Assembly: GCA_004151065.3 (NCBI GenBank)
Contig: NWUY0300059693.1
Coordinates: 16,590-40,851 of the forward strand
Source: Larix sibirica
Taxonomy: Eukaryota > Streptophyta > Pinopsida > Pinales > Pinaceae
Direction: 5' to 3'
Length of the DNA stretch: 24,262 nucleotides
The notes under the pieces are model-generated. The model searched no databases and was not told the DNA's origin. It worked only from the letters and a program-made list of their open reading frames with translations. How positions within the stretch are numbered: the first letter of the stretch is position 1; every line of letters starts with the position of its first letter. The position numbers and the translations under genes were made by a program. Positions 1 through 9,740 of this stretch are shown piece after piece.

Positions 1-111
1 TGCTGATGCATCTGCTGCATGAAGTCACCATCTATGGGAGTGTCACCATTTAAGTTAGAGTCACTCTCAGTCTCAGCCTTGAGACTGATTTATTTTTTAG
101 GTTTTTTTTTG

Positions 112-345
112 TTTTTCATAAAAAAATAAAAATTCAAGAGGAGGCATTCCCCATTTTCGGGAGGGGGCATCTGCAAGCTCCCCTCTGCGGGAAACTCCTC
201 CTAGTGTATTTCTCCAAGTTTCGCAGAAAAGGGGGCACTGGGAAATGTTTCCCATGGAGCCTCCCATCCCCGGGGCGTGGGAAGCGCAGGGGGTGAGCCC
301 CTGACCCTGGGAGACACGTCCCCGTGGAACACTGCCTTTTAATGT
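112..345 (-). repeat. GC-rich block with an A-rich tail, possible retroposon
   Basis: About 230 bp are clearly more GC-rich than the surroundings, with GGGAGGGGG, CCCCGGGGCG and CCCCTGACCCTGGG strings. Read on the minus strand, the block ends in an A-rich run (plus-strand T-runs at about 96-112, then AAAAAAATAAAAA at 120-132), as a poly-A-tailed retroposon or processed sequence would. Overlapping open frames of 80-91 codons exist on the minus strand but resemble no family I know and are probably chance products of high GC. I see no clear target-site duplication. The repeat assignment is inference. Confidence 0.35.
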
Positions 346-401
346 TGCAAATGCTTTTAACACTTTGTCCATTCATTGTACACCTATCATTAGTGTTGTA
401 T

Positions 402-564
402 GAATAAGCAAGCCAACAATTTAATAATCATTCTTCTCCTTAAATGCTCTTCAACAGTTTGTTCATTCATTTAACTATAGAAGGCATTCAATGCTTATTC
501 TCGCACCTGTTATGAAAAATGAATAAGCACGCCAATGATATTATAAACATTCTTCTCGTTTAAT
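402..564. repeat. Two-copy diverged tandem duplication, period about 119 bp
   Basis: A 44-bp core at 402-445 beginning GAATAAGCAAGCCAA recurs at 521-564 as GAATAAGCACGCCAA, followed in both copies by ATTCTTCTC. The preceding CTTTGTCCATTCAT and GTTTGTTCATTCAT (about 363 and 468) also match, so the duplicated unit was longer than the core. Copies differ at several positions, so the event is old. Confidence 0.6.
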
Positions 565-884
565 ATGTTTAATCTAGGATCTCAAGAAATATGCCTTGGA
601 AGGACAAGAACCAATATTTAGCAAAGCCATTTTTGGAGCATTAGTTCTTGTCCAATGACCTTCTTGGCAAAATTCTTTTTTAACTTTCACTTTGGATGTC
701 TTCTCCTATGTAGAGATAAGAGAAGATACATGTATAACTTATGTGTTTATAGCTCTTCAGCCCCTCATATATTGTACGTGCTATTTTAGTAAAGACAGAA
801 TAATGCCCACAATGAATGACATTCCACAGGGTCAAAAAATGATATTGTAAGCTGTTATGAGTTAAATGTATATGATATGATCCC

Positions 885-1047
885 AAAGGGGACATCTATT
901 GGGTTAAATATATATGTAATGAGGCTTACACACACACACACTTTTCACTCATTGCAAATCTGGGCCCTTTCATTAGGATGATATCACTATTACATATAAC
1001 ACATTTATTTCCGTACATATACATTTAACCCCATATATGCCCCCTTA
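885..1047. repeat. 34-bp imperfect inverted repeat around an (AC)7 run
   Basis: Bases 885-918 match the reverse complement of 1014-1047 at about 29 of 34 positions. Both arms carry the GGGTTAAAT / ATTTAACCC core. The loop of about 95 bp includes a seven-unit AC microsatellite at 928-941. This could be the remnant of a small foldback element. No target-site duplication was found, so an insertion origin is not shown. Confidence 0.45.
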
Positions 1048-1260
1048 TTTAACACAGATTTTCAGCACCTGATAGGTCATCTCAGATCTTTTCAAGTGCA
1101 ATCTGATCTATAAGATGATTGGCACCTAATCAGTGTGTTTCTATAATAATTGAATAAGAACTTTATTCTTATTCTAGAAAACCAGATTCATGTGCACAGG
1201 AGAAACTGTGAGCCACTTATGGCGGCTGGTTACTCAGTTCATTGACTATCCATGTTGGCT

Positions 1261-1268
1261 CTTGGGAC
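1261..1268 (+). repeat. Left 8-bp target-site duplication (CTTGGGAC)
   Basis: CTTGGGAC directly precedes the left terminal inverted repeat and recurs exactly after the right one. An 8-bp duplication is the signature of hAT-superfamily insertion. Confidence 0.8.
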
Positions 1269-1790
1269 CAATGTTTTAAAAGTATGAACCATCTTAGGGT
1301 CAGACCAGACCAGAACTGGAACTGGTTTACTAAAAAAATACTTAAAATATGATAATTTTAATAAAAATAATATCTATTTATTTACATCGATAAAATCCAG
1401 ACCATTAGTCACCAAGCATGCAAAGTTTGCTCATGTATATTACTATATATCTATTTATTTACAACGATGTAAGTCCAGAACATTAGACACCAAGTATGCA
1501 AAATGGCACCCAGTGATACATATCTGAAACAAAATATATAAACATTGAGGCTCTAAATGGTCTCTAGAAGACAAGAAACATTATGCTGTAGATTGTTTGG
1601 ATGTTGTTTTGTATTCTTTCCAAGTAGACTGCTCATTTCTGTTTTTTGTGGACTGGTTCAAAATAGGAATCTGTTGAACTGGCCAGTTCCATACTGAACC
1701 GACATCTGGTCTTGTTGAAGGGCCAGTCCAATGACTTGGAGGTTGAACTGGCCAGTTCCGTTTCTGGTTTAGCCAGTTTTTAAAACAATG
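1269..1790. mobile_element. Non-autonomous hAT-type DNA transposon (MITE-like), 522 bp
   Basis: The left end is CAATGTTTTAAAA. The right end, read inwards on the other strand, is CATTGTTTTAAAA, so the terminal inverted repeats match at 12 of 13 bases. Both ends are flanked by CTTGGGAC (1261-1268 and 1791-1798), a perfect 8-bp target-site duplication. CA-starting short TIRs with 8-bp duplications define hAT elements. Subterminal regions are rich in inverted short motifs (AACTGG, CCAGTT, GGTTCAA), as is usual for hAT transposase binding regions. There is no transposase frame, so mobilisation would have needed an element elsewhere. The interior has its own tandem duplication at 1371-1501. The perfect duplication suggests it is younger than the gypsy and copia wrecks in this window. 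Confidence 0.8.
1371..1501 (+). repeat. Tandem duplication inside the hAT element, period 77 bp
   Basis: Bases 1371-1424 (TATCTATTTATTTACATCGA...) recur at 1448-1501 with about eight differences. Both copies end in CACCAAG-ATGCAAA. The duplication lies wholly inside the transposon, so it either predates insertion and is carried by the family, or happened in place. Confidence 0.7.
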
Positions 1791-1798
1791 CTTGGGAC
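1791..1798 (+). repeat. Right 8-bp target-site duplication (CTTGGGAC)
   Basis: Exact copy of the left duplication at 1261-1268, directly after the right TIR of the hAT-type element. Confidence 0.8.
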
Positions 1799-2154
1799 AG
1801 TGGCTATTCAGCATACTTATAACCAAATTAGAAAAAGAGCTTTATGCATCTAAAGAGGCCGAGATATATTTAAAATAAAGTACCACCACATAATCAAAGT
1901 ATCAAGCCACATCAGCATCATAATAGTGTTAGTGCCATCATTGTTATCTGGGAACTTTTATCCCTTGCCCTCACCTTCTTAGGATGGAATTAGAAAAGAT
2001 ATTATCCTTGATTTGCAAAATCCAATGCCTGTTCAACACCTTTTTCTTTTTGGAGTTATTATTACAGGAGTTTGGAACAGAAAAATGCATGAAAAATGTG
2101 GAATGTTATGTCTGAATATTCATGAACAGAAATTTTTTTGGAGGGTCCATCTTT

Positions 2155-2345
2155 TTTTGTTTCCGAGGAAAACCTTGCAGGATACACAGGGCTTCCCTGG
2201 AATATCCAAATGGAGGGCCCTCAACTGTCAGCGACATTAGTGATTGTTAACCCCGAGGAACTTAATAACCTGTGACGTATGGCCTCCCTGTCTGTAACAT
2301 GCCTTGGGGCTTCGTGCAACTGATTGAGCTAATGCTTGGGGCTTG
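2155..2345. repeat. Possible old dispersed repeat, copy 1
   Basis: This stretch shares landmarks, in the same order, with 8983-9170: a GAGGAAAA-CTTG start, a GG-CTTCCC motif, then TTGAGCTAAT followed by CTTGGG. Long unmatched parts separate the landmarks. An open frame overlaps it on the plus strand (2013-2240) but resembles nothing known. Confidence 0.35.
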
Positions 2346-2707
2346 GTCAGCCCTCTTACATATATAGATAAATGGGATGATAAAATTTAAATATCCCATT
2401 TAATGATCTTTACATTTATAATTTTTATTTACAGAAAGGTTGTCTTTTAAGTTTTAACTTTTAACTTTGAAGAATTAATTTGGGTCGTCATATTTAAGTA
2501 ATTTTAAATGTTTTTATATCTAGAGTTCTATTAGAGTGTAAAGAACTTAGTTTTGTATAGTGCTTCAAACCTATTCCTCTGTTGTAACTACTTGCTTAGG
2601 GTTTATGGTCACCGTTCTGCCTTTTAACAACTTTTCTACACTACTAGATTTTTCCAATGCATATGTATGAATGCTTACTGTGTGCATGCTTTGAATTTAT
2701 TGTGCAG

Positions 2708-3412
2708 GCAAAGAAAGAGAAGGAAAAAGAGGAGAAAGAGAAGGAGAGAGAAAAACGGAAGGAGAAGGAGAAAGAGAAGGAGAAGGAGAAGGAGAAAGAG
2801 AAGGAGAAGGAGAAAGAGAAGGAAAAGGAGAGGGAGAGGGAGAGGGAGAGGGAGAGGGAAAAGGGAGCAAGGGGAGAGGGAGAGGATTGATGTAAGGATA
2901 AGGAAAAAGAACGTGACCGTGAGAAGGCGAAAGAAAGGTCTAGAAGGGATAAAGATTCTGTAAGTGACAATGTCGATGTGGTAAACAATCACGTTCAAAA
3001 GGAGGAACGGAGAAAAGATAGGGATAGAGAGAAGGAAAAGGATAGAAAACATAAGAGACGCCATGCTAGTACAACTGAGGATGTAAGCTCTGGGAAAGAA
3101 GAAAGAGAGGAGTCCAAAAGGTCTCGCAGACACACTAGTGATCGGAAGAGGTCTTCTCGAAAGGTAAGATTTTTGTGCTTTAGCATTATTGTCACAGAAG
3201 TTTATATAGTAGTGAAAGTTGATATATGCATTTCACTGACTCATCTCACCCATGTCATTTATGTCATCCAGCATGGATATGAATCGGATTCAGATAGTGA
3301 GAACAGGCATAAGCGTCATCGGCGAGATCGAGATCGAGATGCATCACGTCGAAATGGTGCACTGGAGGAGCTTGAAGACGGAGAAGTCGGAGAGGATGGT
3401 GAAATTCGTTAG
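2708..3412 (+). CDS. PRP40A: 3' end of a PRP40A-like pre-mRNA-processing factor (two last coding exons, in-frame TGA)
   Basis: Exon A (2708-3163) follows a pyrimidine-poor but valid TGTGCAG acceptor and ends AAG|GTAAGA. Exon B (3272-3412) follows CATCCAG and ends in TAG. Both junctions are phase 0. Exon A starts AKKEKEKEEKEKERE and continues as a Lys/Glu/Arg tail. Exon B reads HGYESDSDSENRHKRHRR and ends LEELEDGEVGEDGEIR. This is the organisation I know from the C-terminus of plant PRP40A, a U1 snRNP-associated splicing factor with WW and FF domains that binds the RNA polymerase II tail. Those domains must lie upstream of the window, implying a last long intron above 2.7 kb. A TGA at 2888-2890 interrupts the frame, yet the same frame resumes (KDKEKERDREKAKE) with the expected chemistry. 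That could be a real truncating mutation, a pseudogene or an error in the repeat-rich tract. Other RS/RE-rich splicing proteins remain possible. Confidence 0.7.
2711..2886 (+). repeat. Long purine tract in the coding exon, with a G-quadruplex motif
   Basis: Nearly every base of this 176-bp segment is A or G on the plus strand, built from GAGAAG and AGAGGG units. Five GGG runs spaced by AGA at 2832-2858 fit the G3N3 quadruplex pattern. The mirror-like purine run could also form triplex DNA. It encodes the KEKEKE/REREREK tail. The antisense Ser/Phe- and Leu-rich frames and the Arg-rich alternative plus frame across it are mirror products of this composition, not genes. Confidence 0.8.
3164..3271 (+). 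other. 108-bp terminal intron of the PRP40A-like gene
   Basis: Begins GTAAGA after AAG and ends CATCCAG. It is T-rich internally, as plant introns are, and phase 0. Reading through it keeps an open frame by chance, but the inserted hydrophobic segment would be foreign to the charged tail on either side. Confidence 0.8.
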
Positions 3413-5890
3413 GCCTCTATCTTGAAATCATTATGTCTTGTCTAGAATTGGCTCTCTTTTTTAATTTAACCCATTTGCGGTTCATTAGCTTTAGCAGAGC
3501 TAGTTTTAACTCCTAGTGGGTCATTTTGCGATGGTCAGGGTCTATGTTTTGTTCATTTCTATGTACATTTTTTAACTGACACATGCCCAAATGTGCACCT
3601 CTTTGTGCAACTTCATTATCTTTAGTATACTAATCTGAAAGTGGAAATTATCAAAGTCTTTGTCCAGGAAAAATAGTAGTTTCTATCTGTGTGGATGTTA
3701 CTCTGTTTGAAAGTTATTCTTTTCTAAATTGTTCTGCTTTCTGCAAGTCTTTTCCTAGAGGCTAGAAGTGCATGTTATCATGTTGTCCATGTTTTCACTA
3801 TATGCAGTTCTATGGCCTTTTCCAGAAACACTTAATATCTAGCTGAGCATTGTGCTCTACTTTAGTTCACTGCACTGCAACCCACAACATTTCGGTTCAT
3901 GAATTAACTTCAGAGTGAGAGGGAATGCTCTCCCAATCTTGTTGACTGTTGTATCTACTATTGATCAGGTGCATGAAATGTTACGTGGGATTGCACCTAT
4001 GTTCTGTATGTGGTAAGTCGACTGCAATCTACTTAACTTAAGGATGTCATGTCGAAAGAGAATTGCCATTGATCAACTTCCTTTAGGTTTTTTTTATCTT
4101 TGTTTTGTCCATTAAATGCAATTATTTCAGGAGAATTACATTAATACGAAATTGGTCTCTTTTTCTGAATATTTTCATGGGAAAATAAAAAGAGATGCAT
4201 AAAGGTTTTATCTTTGAGCATGTGTTTTATCTTGATGTCTGTTTGGATCTTGTATTTGATGCATCATAACTTCTTTTTGAATTTTATGCTACGTTTATTT
4301 ATATTGGAGTAAATGGCATAGCCATTTTGAGTATTTTGATATGAGTAGAACTTTATTCTTTATAAAGCAGCCTTGTTACTTCAAAATAAGGCAGAGACAA
4401 CATTTCAGTTCGTGCTAATAATGGATGGAGCAATGCCTTTCGCGTTATTTAGAGATGCATACATAACCAGTTTCCACACAAAACCAGGTAAGCATATTTT
4501 AGAGACGAAGATAAACACTATTACTTTCTGTTTAGTGATTTCAATTCAAGATCTATTTTATTGCTTTGATACATTACATCATTGGAACTTGAACTGCTTA
4601 ATGTAGTCATTTTAACAAATATTTATTGCCTTAACGTAGTGTATTTTTCAGAGCAAAAATGTTTGCAATTCTTCCATTTCTTTGAGCGTAAATTTCATTT
4701 CCTTTATATGCTGTTTAATGCTTCTATTGTGGTTGGTATGGAAAGTACTGATATTAGATACACTAGCTGCAATTACAAAACCATTTATACTTTCCACAAA
4801 TTTGTTCTTGATGTCCATCAAGAGCTAGATCAAGAGGTCAATAAGGAGGCCATACGATATTACTAAACAATGTAATAGAGTGAAGAACGGTTATATGATT
4901 TGAGCTGTATTTTATTGATTTAAACATTCCACTTTGATAGCAGTTTTCATAGATAAACTGCCTCAGAAGTGATAGCAATCAGCTTATTCAAACTTTTTAA
5001 ATTATTTGCTGTGCTCCCCATTAATGGGGAGTTAGAAACTTTAGCAATCAGCCCGGATGTAGTTACAGTTTGTGTAGTTTACATTGTACCATATCAAATG
5101 TTACCCATAATACCTTTCCACAGAGTGTTAGGATTTCAGACAGGAAGGACCCATCCTAAAAAGAATTTTCTCTATCCTGAACTAGAGAGTAGACTATTAC
5201 AGAGAGATTGTATTAAAACAAAATTCATAAATGTCTGAAATTGGAACTTATATGTTATGCATCCTACAAACCTTTTGAATTATGAACTATTTGCAGGAAT
5301 TGTTCATCCAGGCCTTCAAATATCAATCTGATCTTGCGATGATCTTTATCAAAAACAATAGGAAACAGTCCTTGATCTGATTGTTGATTTTAACTTCCTA
5401 TACTGCATTTTTACCAATGACTGCAAATGAAGACAGGAGAACAGAAGTTTGTCTAGTGAACAAATAATATTGCAGCACACCATCTCATCTGCTCTCTCTT
5501 TTTACCAAAATTGCAACTGTATCAGCACATGCAGTCCAGTGTATTTTGTTTTTACCATCTGGGGATTCAAGTTTGATTGTATTAATTAGAATCACAGTAG
5601 TGCCGAGAAAACAGACATAGTTCCTTTATTGATAGCATCCTTATTGGGATGCCACCTGTTGTGAAGGAAGAAGATTGAGAATTGTGCTGAAGAAAGGGAA
5701 ATGTCAGTAATCGTTAAAGGAATTGATACTAGTACAAAGGAAGAAGAGTATTGAGATGACTTTCCGTAGGATCCTGGTCATAGGTAGGAAAGGCGTCTAC
5801 AAGGCAACCCTCATGGTCGGTTATAGTTCTGGGGTTTTGCATAGTGATGACATCGATTTGATCTTAAGCAAGCAGGAAGCCAAGAAGTGG
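3413..5890 (+). other. 3' UTR and downstream sequence, no recognised gene
   Basis: The T-rich sequence after the stop is presumably the 3' UTR. GAAAATAAA near 4181-4189 is one candidate poly-A signal, but several A-rich sites exist and I cannot choose. Frames of 77, 94 and 89 codons at 4373-5238 and 62 codons at 5723-5911 lack any domain, splice context or codon pattern that would support a gene. Confidence 0.4.
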
Positions 5891-5903
5891 AGGTGGATCA
5901 TAC

Positions 5904-5973
5904 AAATATAGTAGAGAGAATTTTATGTTACTGAACGTGAATTCTAAATATAGTACAGAGAATTTTATGTTAC
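5904..5973 (+). repeat. 28-bp direct repeat, period 42 bp
   Basis: AAATATAGTAGAGAG with its continuation through TTTTATGTTAC (5904-5931) recurs at 5946-5973 with one clear difference (AGTACAGAG). The near identity suggests a recent local duplication. Confidence 0.75.
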
Positions 5974-7030
5974 GTTGTTGTCACGTGACAAACACATCCT
6001 TGCCTTCCCACTTGAAAAATAATTTACATGTTCTTTATTACTTGCAATTAATACAAAAATGAGGAAGTTGATTTAAGCAAATGTAACGGTGACGCGTTTA
6101 TAACACTATAATTAGAATCTAAGATGATAAAGGACAACACTAAAATACATTCTTCTAGGGATCGTGTCCAAGGGCTTTTATCACGTACTTTTTGCTTAAA
6201 TAAATAAACAAATTGAAAAGGTCAACTCAACATGACAGCAATGATGAAGTCAAATAACATGAAAAGCGCCACTTCGGGATAGATGAATAAATTAGATTTT
6301 GTGAATGCCATACATGTTAGAACCACAACAATAATTCTCATTGTAGATGCTATCCCCAAAACTTTGTGAATAAAAATTTGGAAGTATCTTTATTCATATT
6401 GTATAAAAAATATGTTTATTAAGATTATGATGAAAAAACATCAACTTGGTGAGAATACTCTATTGGCTATTAGAGATTGTTGGGGAACTCTGTATTAAGC
6501 ATTCCAGATTCTTGGAGAACAAATTTCAAATCGGAAGGTCCATTTTCATGAGTCCCACCTAACAATGAGATGCTTGTATATATTTGAAGAGAACATCGCA
6601 TATGTTTGACAAAAACCACACCAAATAAAACATAACCTATTTAATTGATTATTCAAATTTATGTCCTTCATTGGGTGTGTCCACTGAAGAATCTCTCCAT
6701 GATTTCCACTCTCCACCGTTTGTACATAGTCTTCCTCTTGTGCTATAGTCATTGAGAAGAATCTAATATGTGACCAATCTAGTAGTAATTAGTTAAAGCA
6801 TCTCCATATTAGCCAACTTCAAATACATCCAATATTTTTCCCTATTTTCAACTAATGTTGAGTTTCGCTAATTTATTTTATTGTGTTCAACACAAAGTGC
6901 CCAAAAATTATTTTTATCATCAACCATGCAACTTTTCAAATCGTATCAAGAAGATTACCTAGTTGCTCTAAACAATAAATTACTTTTAAAAGATAGGGTT
7001 CAACTACAGAAGATACAATAATGCTAAAAA
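5974..7030. other. AT-rich intergenic DNA, nothing recognised
   Basis: I see no domain, RNA gene or terminal repeat here. A 68-codon minus-strand frame at 6546-6752 has no recognisable content. Confidence 0.4.
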
Positions 7031-7118
7031 ATGGATGTTTATGCTAATTTGTGCAATTTTTTACAATCACAACAATGGATGATTATGCTAAGTTGTGCAG
7101 ATTTTTACCATCACAATA
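7031..7118 (+). repeat. Two-copy tandem duplication, period 44 bp
   Basis: ATGGATGTTTATGCTAATTT at 7031 recurs as ATGGATGATTATGCTAAGTT at 7075. Both continue through GTGCA, a T-run and a TTAC/TTACC-ATCACAA segment. Confidence 0.7.
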
Positions 7119-7145
7119 GAGCAAGCATCTATACAACAAAATTTT

Positions 7146-7349
7146 ATTAATGGGACCATCATCTTCTCTAGGTATTTAACATCCACTAGGTTTAGTTTGT
7201 CGAGGATTTGAGGAAAATTGGTGCTACCCAATTAACTGTTGACAAAATGCCATTAATGGCTCCATCATCTTCTCTAGGTATTGAACATCCACCAGGTTTA
7301 GTTTGTTGAGGATTTGGGGAAATTTGGTGCTACCCAATTAACTGTTGAC
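7146..7349 (+). repeat. Two-copy tandem duplication, period 106 bp
   Basis: Copies of about 98 bp occupy 7146-7243 and 7252-7349. Each starts ATTAATGG-CCATCATC, contains CTCTAGGTATT and GGTGCTACCC, and ends AATTAACTGTTGAC. They differ at roughly seven positions, so the duplication is fairly young. Confidence 0.8.
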
Positions 7350-8982
7350 TCACCTTGGACATAAACTTAAATAGACTTGGGACCTTCTATACATCTTGTC
7401 TTCACATTATCTATTAACCTTGGAGTTTTAATAGGGAGTGATGTCAATACTATTATTCTCGAGCAGCATTACATATTCATATTTGAAAAATGACCACGAG
7501 GTTGCTGAAAATGGGTTGCTTTAGAGCTTCCTCTAGGGTCTCATTGCTAAAAAAATTGGCCTATGTGCTCCTTCAACATATACTATTTTCATGCTTTTGT
7601 AGAAACATTTGTTAAACAAGGACAATTGTTACCATCTGTTGTAGAATGTGCTCATCACCACATGAAAATTAGACAATAACGTTTTGGATTCAATTTTGTT
7701 TTAGGTTACATATGGGTTTGTTCCCAACACTTTCTAAGTGGATTGAGCATCACTTCCCTAAAGCTTGTGTGACTCTCTTATTACACCATTCCCATAGAGG
7801 TGCTATCCTTTTTGTTATAATATCCTTTCTTCATATTATAAGAGGCTTGCGATGCAAGTTTTCTAATGGCAATTTTATAATAGTTGATGAGTTCAATGAT
7901 ATTTTGTAGAGCCATTTAATAAATATATTGAGAGTTTTGGTTGTAGGTGTAGCATTCACGAGTTTACGTGGGATATCTCCCTTAAAAAGTTGGGGAGGTC
8001 ATGACTGACTCTCTCGATCCCCTCGAGTTTAGGTTTTGTAATAAGAGTTGATGGTTTATCCTATTTACCATCCATGGTCTTCTACAAGGTTGCTCATTGG
8101 AAAAAAAGCTTCTCTTTGACCTTGGGTAGTTGAGTATTCATTCTCTTCCCCCCTACCTTTCTAGGGTATTGAATCCTTTTTCTATGATATGAAGCTTATA
8201 TTTGCTATCTCATCTCTTGCCTTTATAGATATTGGCTTAATGTTAGGACAATCTTGTCTCGTTTTTTGTTATTGATTTTGATGCACATTTATATTGTTGA
8301 TGGTATATGTTGAGTGAATTTTGTTAATTTTCCATTCTATTGCTATTATGGTGACTACCACAAATAATTAAATGTCCAGGACCACATTGAGAGGAAGAGG
8401 ACATATTGAGTAATTTAAACTATTGGATAGGTGCATCAACCATCACTAACTTCCATTTGTAAGTATAATTTCTTATGCCTAAATTTTTGTAGTTTTTTAT
8501 TAGATTAAGAAAAACAAATGCATGGGTATCAAATTGCTTTTTTAGCAAACAATATTAGAAATGGATATATTCATTCATTTTGTTGATGAAGTATGAATTT
8601 TATATTTATCTATCGTTATTTTTGAGAAGAGAGTACCTATTTACTCTATTAAGACCATTCCAAAATTAATTTTGTACCAATCCATATTAACCAAGGTTTA
8701 AGAAATTGTCAAAAGAATGATATTGCATGTACTAGCATAATAGATCTTATATCCATATAAAATTACCATATAGAGGAGTAACATATCTTTACACTCGATG
8801 CTCCTTTGAGTTAGTTGACATTGGTATTTTTCACCTTTGGATGTGATTGACTTATATAGATGGAACTTGTTCATGATTATTGATGAAGAATCAATATTCT
8901 GAAAGTTGAAACTAGAGTTGGTCAGCGATCCAATTTAGCTAAAAAGAACATAACAAATTGAAGTTTGCTCATATGTCATTTT
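7350..8982. other. AT-rich intergenic DNA, no supportable gene
   Basis: A 65-codon frame at 7712-7909 and further frames to about 8250 show no motif I can assign. The stretch could hold a very old transposon fragment, but nothing aligns confidently to RT, integrase or transposase signatures. Confidence 0.4.
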
Positions 8983-9170
8983 TGATTCCAAGGAAAATCT
9001 TGTAGGGAAACCCATGGGATGCTTCCCACTTTTAGGGATTACATCCCTAGTAAATCCGTCGATGTAGACTAGTGTGCCTATATCCTAGGGGAATTGCATC
9101 AAGCATCTACTAGAACAAAACTAGTCAAGTGGCTACAATTAGTTGAGCTAATCCCTTGGGCCAAGCACAT
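8983..9170. repeat. Possible old dispersed repeat, copy 2
   Basis: It shares with 2155-2345, in order, a CCAAGGAAAA-CTTG start, a GG-GCTTCCC motif, and TTGAGCTAAT followed by CTTGGG. Identity elsewhere is low. Confidence 0.35.
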
Positions 9171-9250
9171 GTATGTTACTATATAACATAGAAGGGTAAA
9201 TAAAAGAAATGGCATAGAGTGCAATGCACATCTAAAAATACATGAACAAT

Positions 9251-9400
9251 GAGACTCTAAATAGTCTCTCGAGTCCAAAGAAACAGCATGCTACATATCA
9301 CTGATCATTATATAACTCATTCCCAATTGAGACTCTAAATAGTCTCTTGAGTTTAAAGAAACATGCTACATATCATTGATCATTACATAACCCATCCCCA
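9251..9400 (+). repeat. Two-copy tandem duplication (period 78 bp) related to the hAT interior
   Basis: GAGACTCTAAATAGTCTCT starts copies at 9251 and 9329. Both run through ATGCTACATATCA, TGATCATTA and CATAAC/TATAAC-CAT-CCC. A diverged relative lies at 1547 inside the hAT element (GAGGCTCTAAATGGTCTCT, then AAGAAACA and ATGCT). GAGACTCTAAATAGTCTC is itself near-palindromic. Confidence 0.65.
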
Positions 9401-9599
9401 CAAAATTGGGAATGTGATCTGTATCATTAAATATATTTTCTCCCTTTAGCTTGGACTCCCTCGGTTGGTTCAACACTCAAGATGTAGGCATCGAAATAGT
9501 CCTTAAAACTAGTTGGTTCAATATGGAATTTGTGTTCAGTGCGGTTCAAGTATTGGTTCGGTGCTTGTGAGGGTTGATTTGACATGTTTTGGTTGTGGT

Positions 9600-9740
9600 T
9601 CATTTTGTTTTTCTACTAATATCATGTTGGAGCTTTGGCTAATAGATTTACTTTTGTAGTTCAACCACTGTGTTCTTCAGATTGAAGTGCCCTACCATCC
9701 CTATATGATGCACCTTCCAAATCAACCTCTTAGAAGTCCA
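9600..9740 (-). pseudogene. Decayed Ty3/gypsy integrase zinc-binding (H2C2) domain
   Basis: Read on the minus strand, this encodes VHHIGMVGHFNLKNTVVEL, matching the His-X-His half of the retroviral-type integrase zinc domain (AGHFG-KT--LQ in relatives). It continues, with stops, to a PKLQHDISRK segment. The expected CxxC half is not recoverable and no catalytic core follows towards lower coordinates. The element is therefore cut near 9560, roughly where the 9251-9400 repeat region begins. It sits in the right order and strand after the RT remnant at 10380-11110, but about 0.4 kb closer than in intact elements, so most of the RNase H region is deleted. Confidence 0.65.

Noticed and set aside
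2892-2966. GTAAGG at 2892 and GTAAGT at 2960 as 5' splice sites
   Set aside because: The downstream sequence keeps the charged in-frame coding pattern, the TGA lies before 2892 so that donor would not remove it, and no good acceptor follows within the exon.
2644-3195. Long antisense frames (up to 152 codons) and an Arg-rich alternative plus frame over the purine tract
   Set aside because: They are composition shadows of the A/G-only coding tract and match no family. The forward frame with splice sites explains the region.
3164-3271. Continuous open frame 2978-3412 read as one exon
   Set aside because: The middle segment is hydrophobic and T-rich with GT...AG ends in phase 0, so it is better read as an intron that happens to be open.
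4373-5238. Three plus-strand frames of 77-94 codons downstream of the PRP40A-like gene
   Set aside because: AT-rich, no domain, no consistent splice structure and different frames. They fit chance frames in non-coding DNA.
7712-8250. Possible LINE or plant mobile domain fragment
   Set aside because: A few residues looked suggestive, but no RT or transposase motif could be aligned in any frame.
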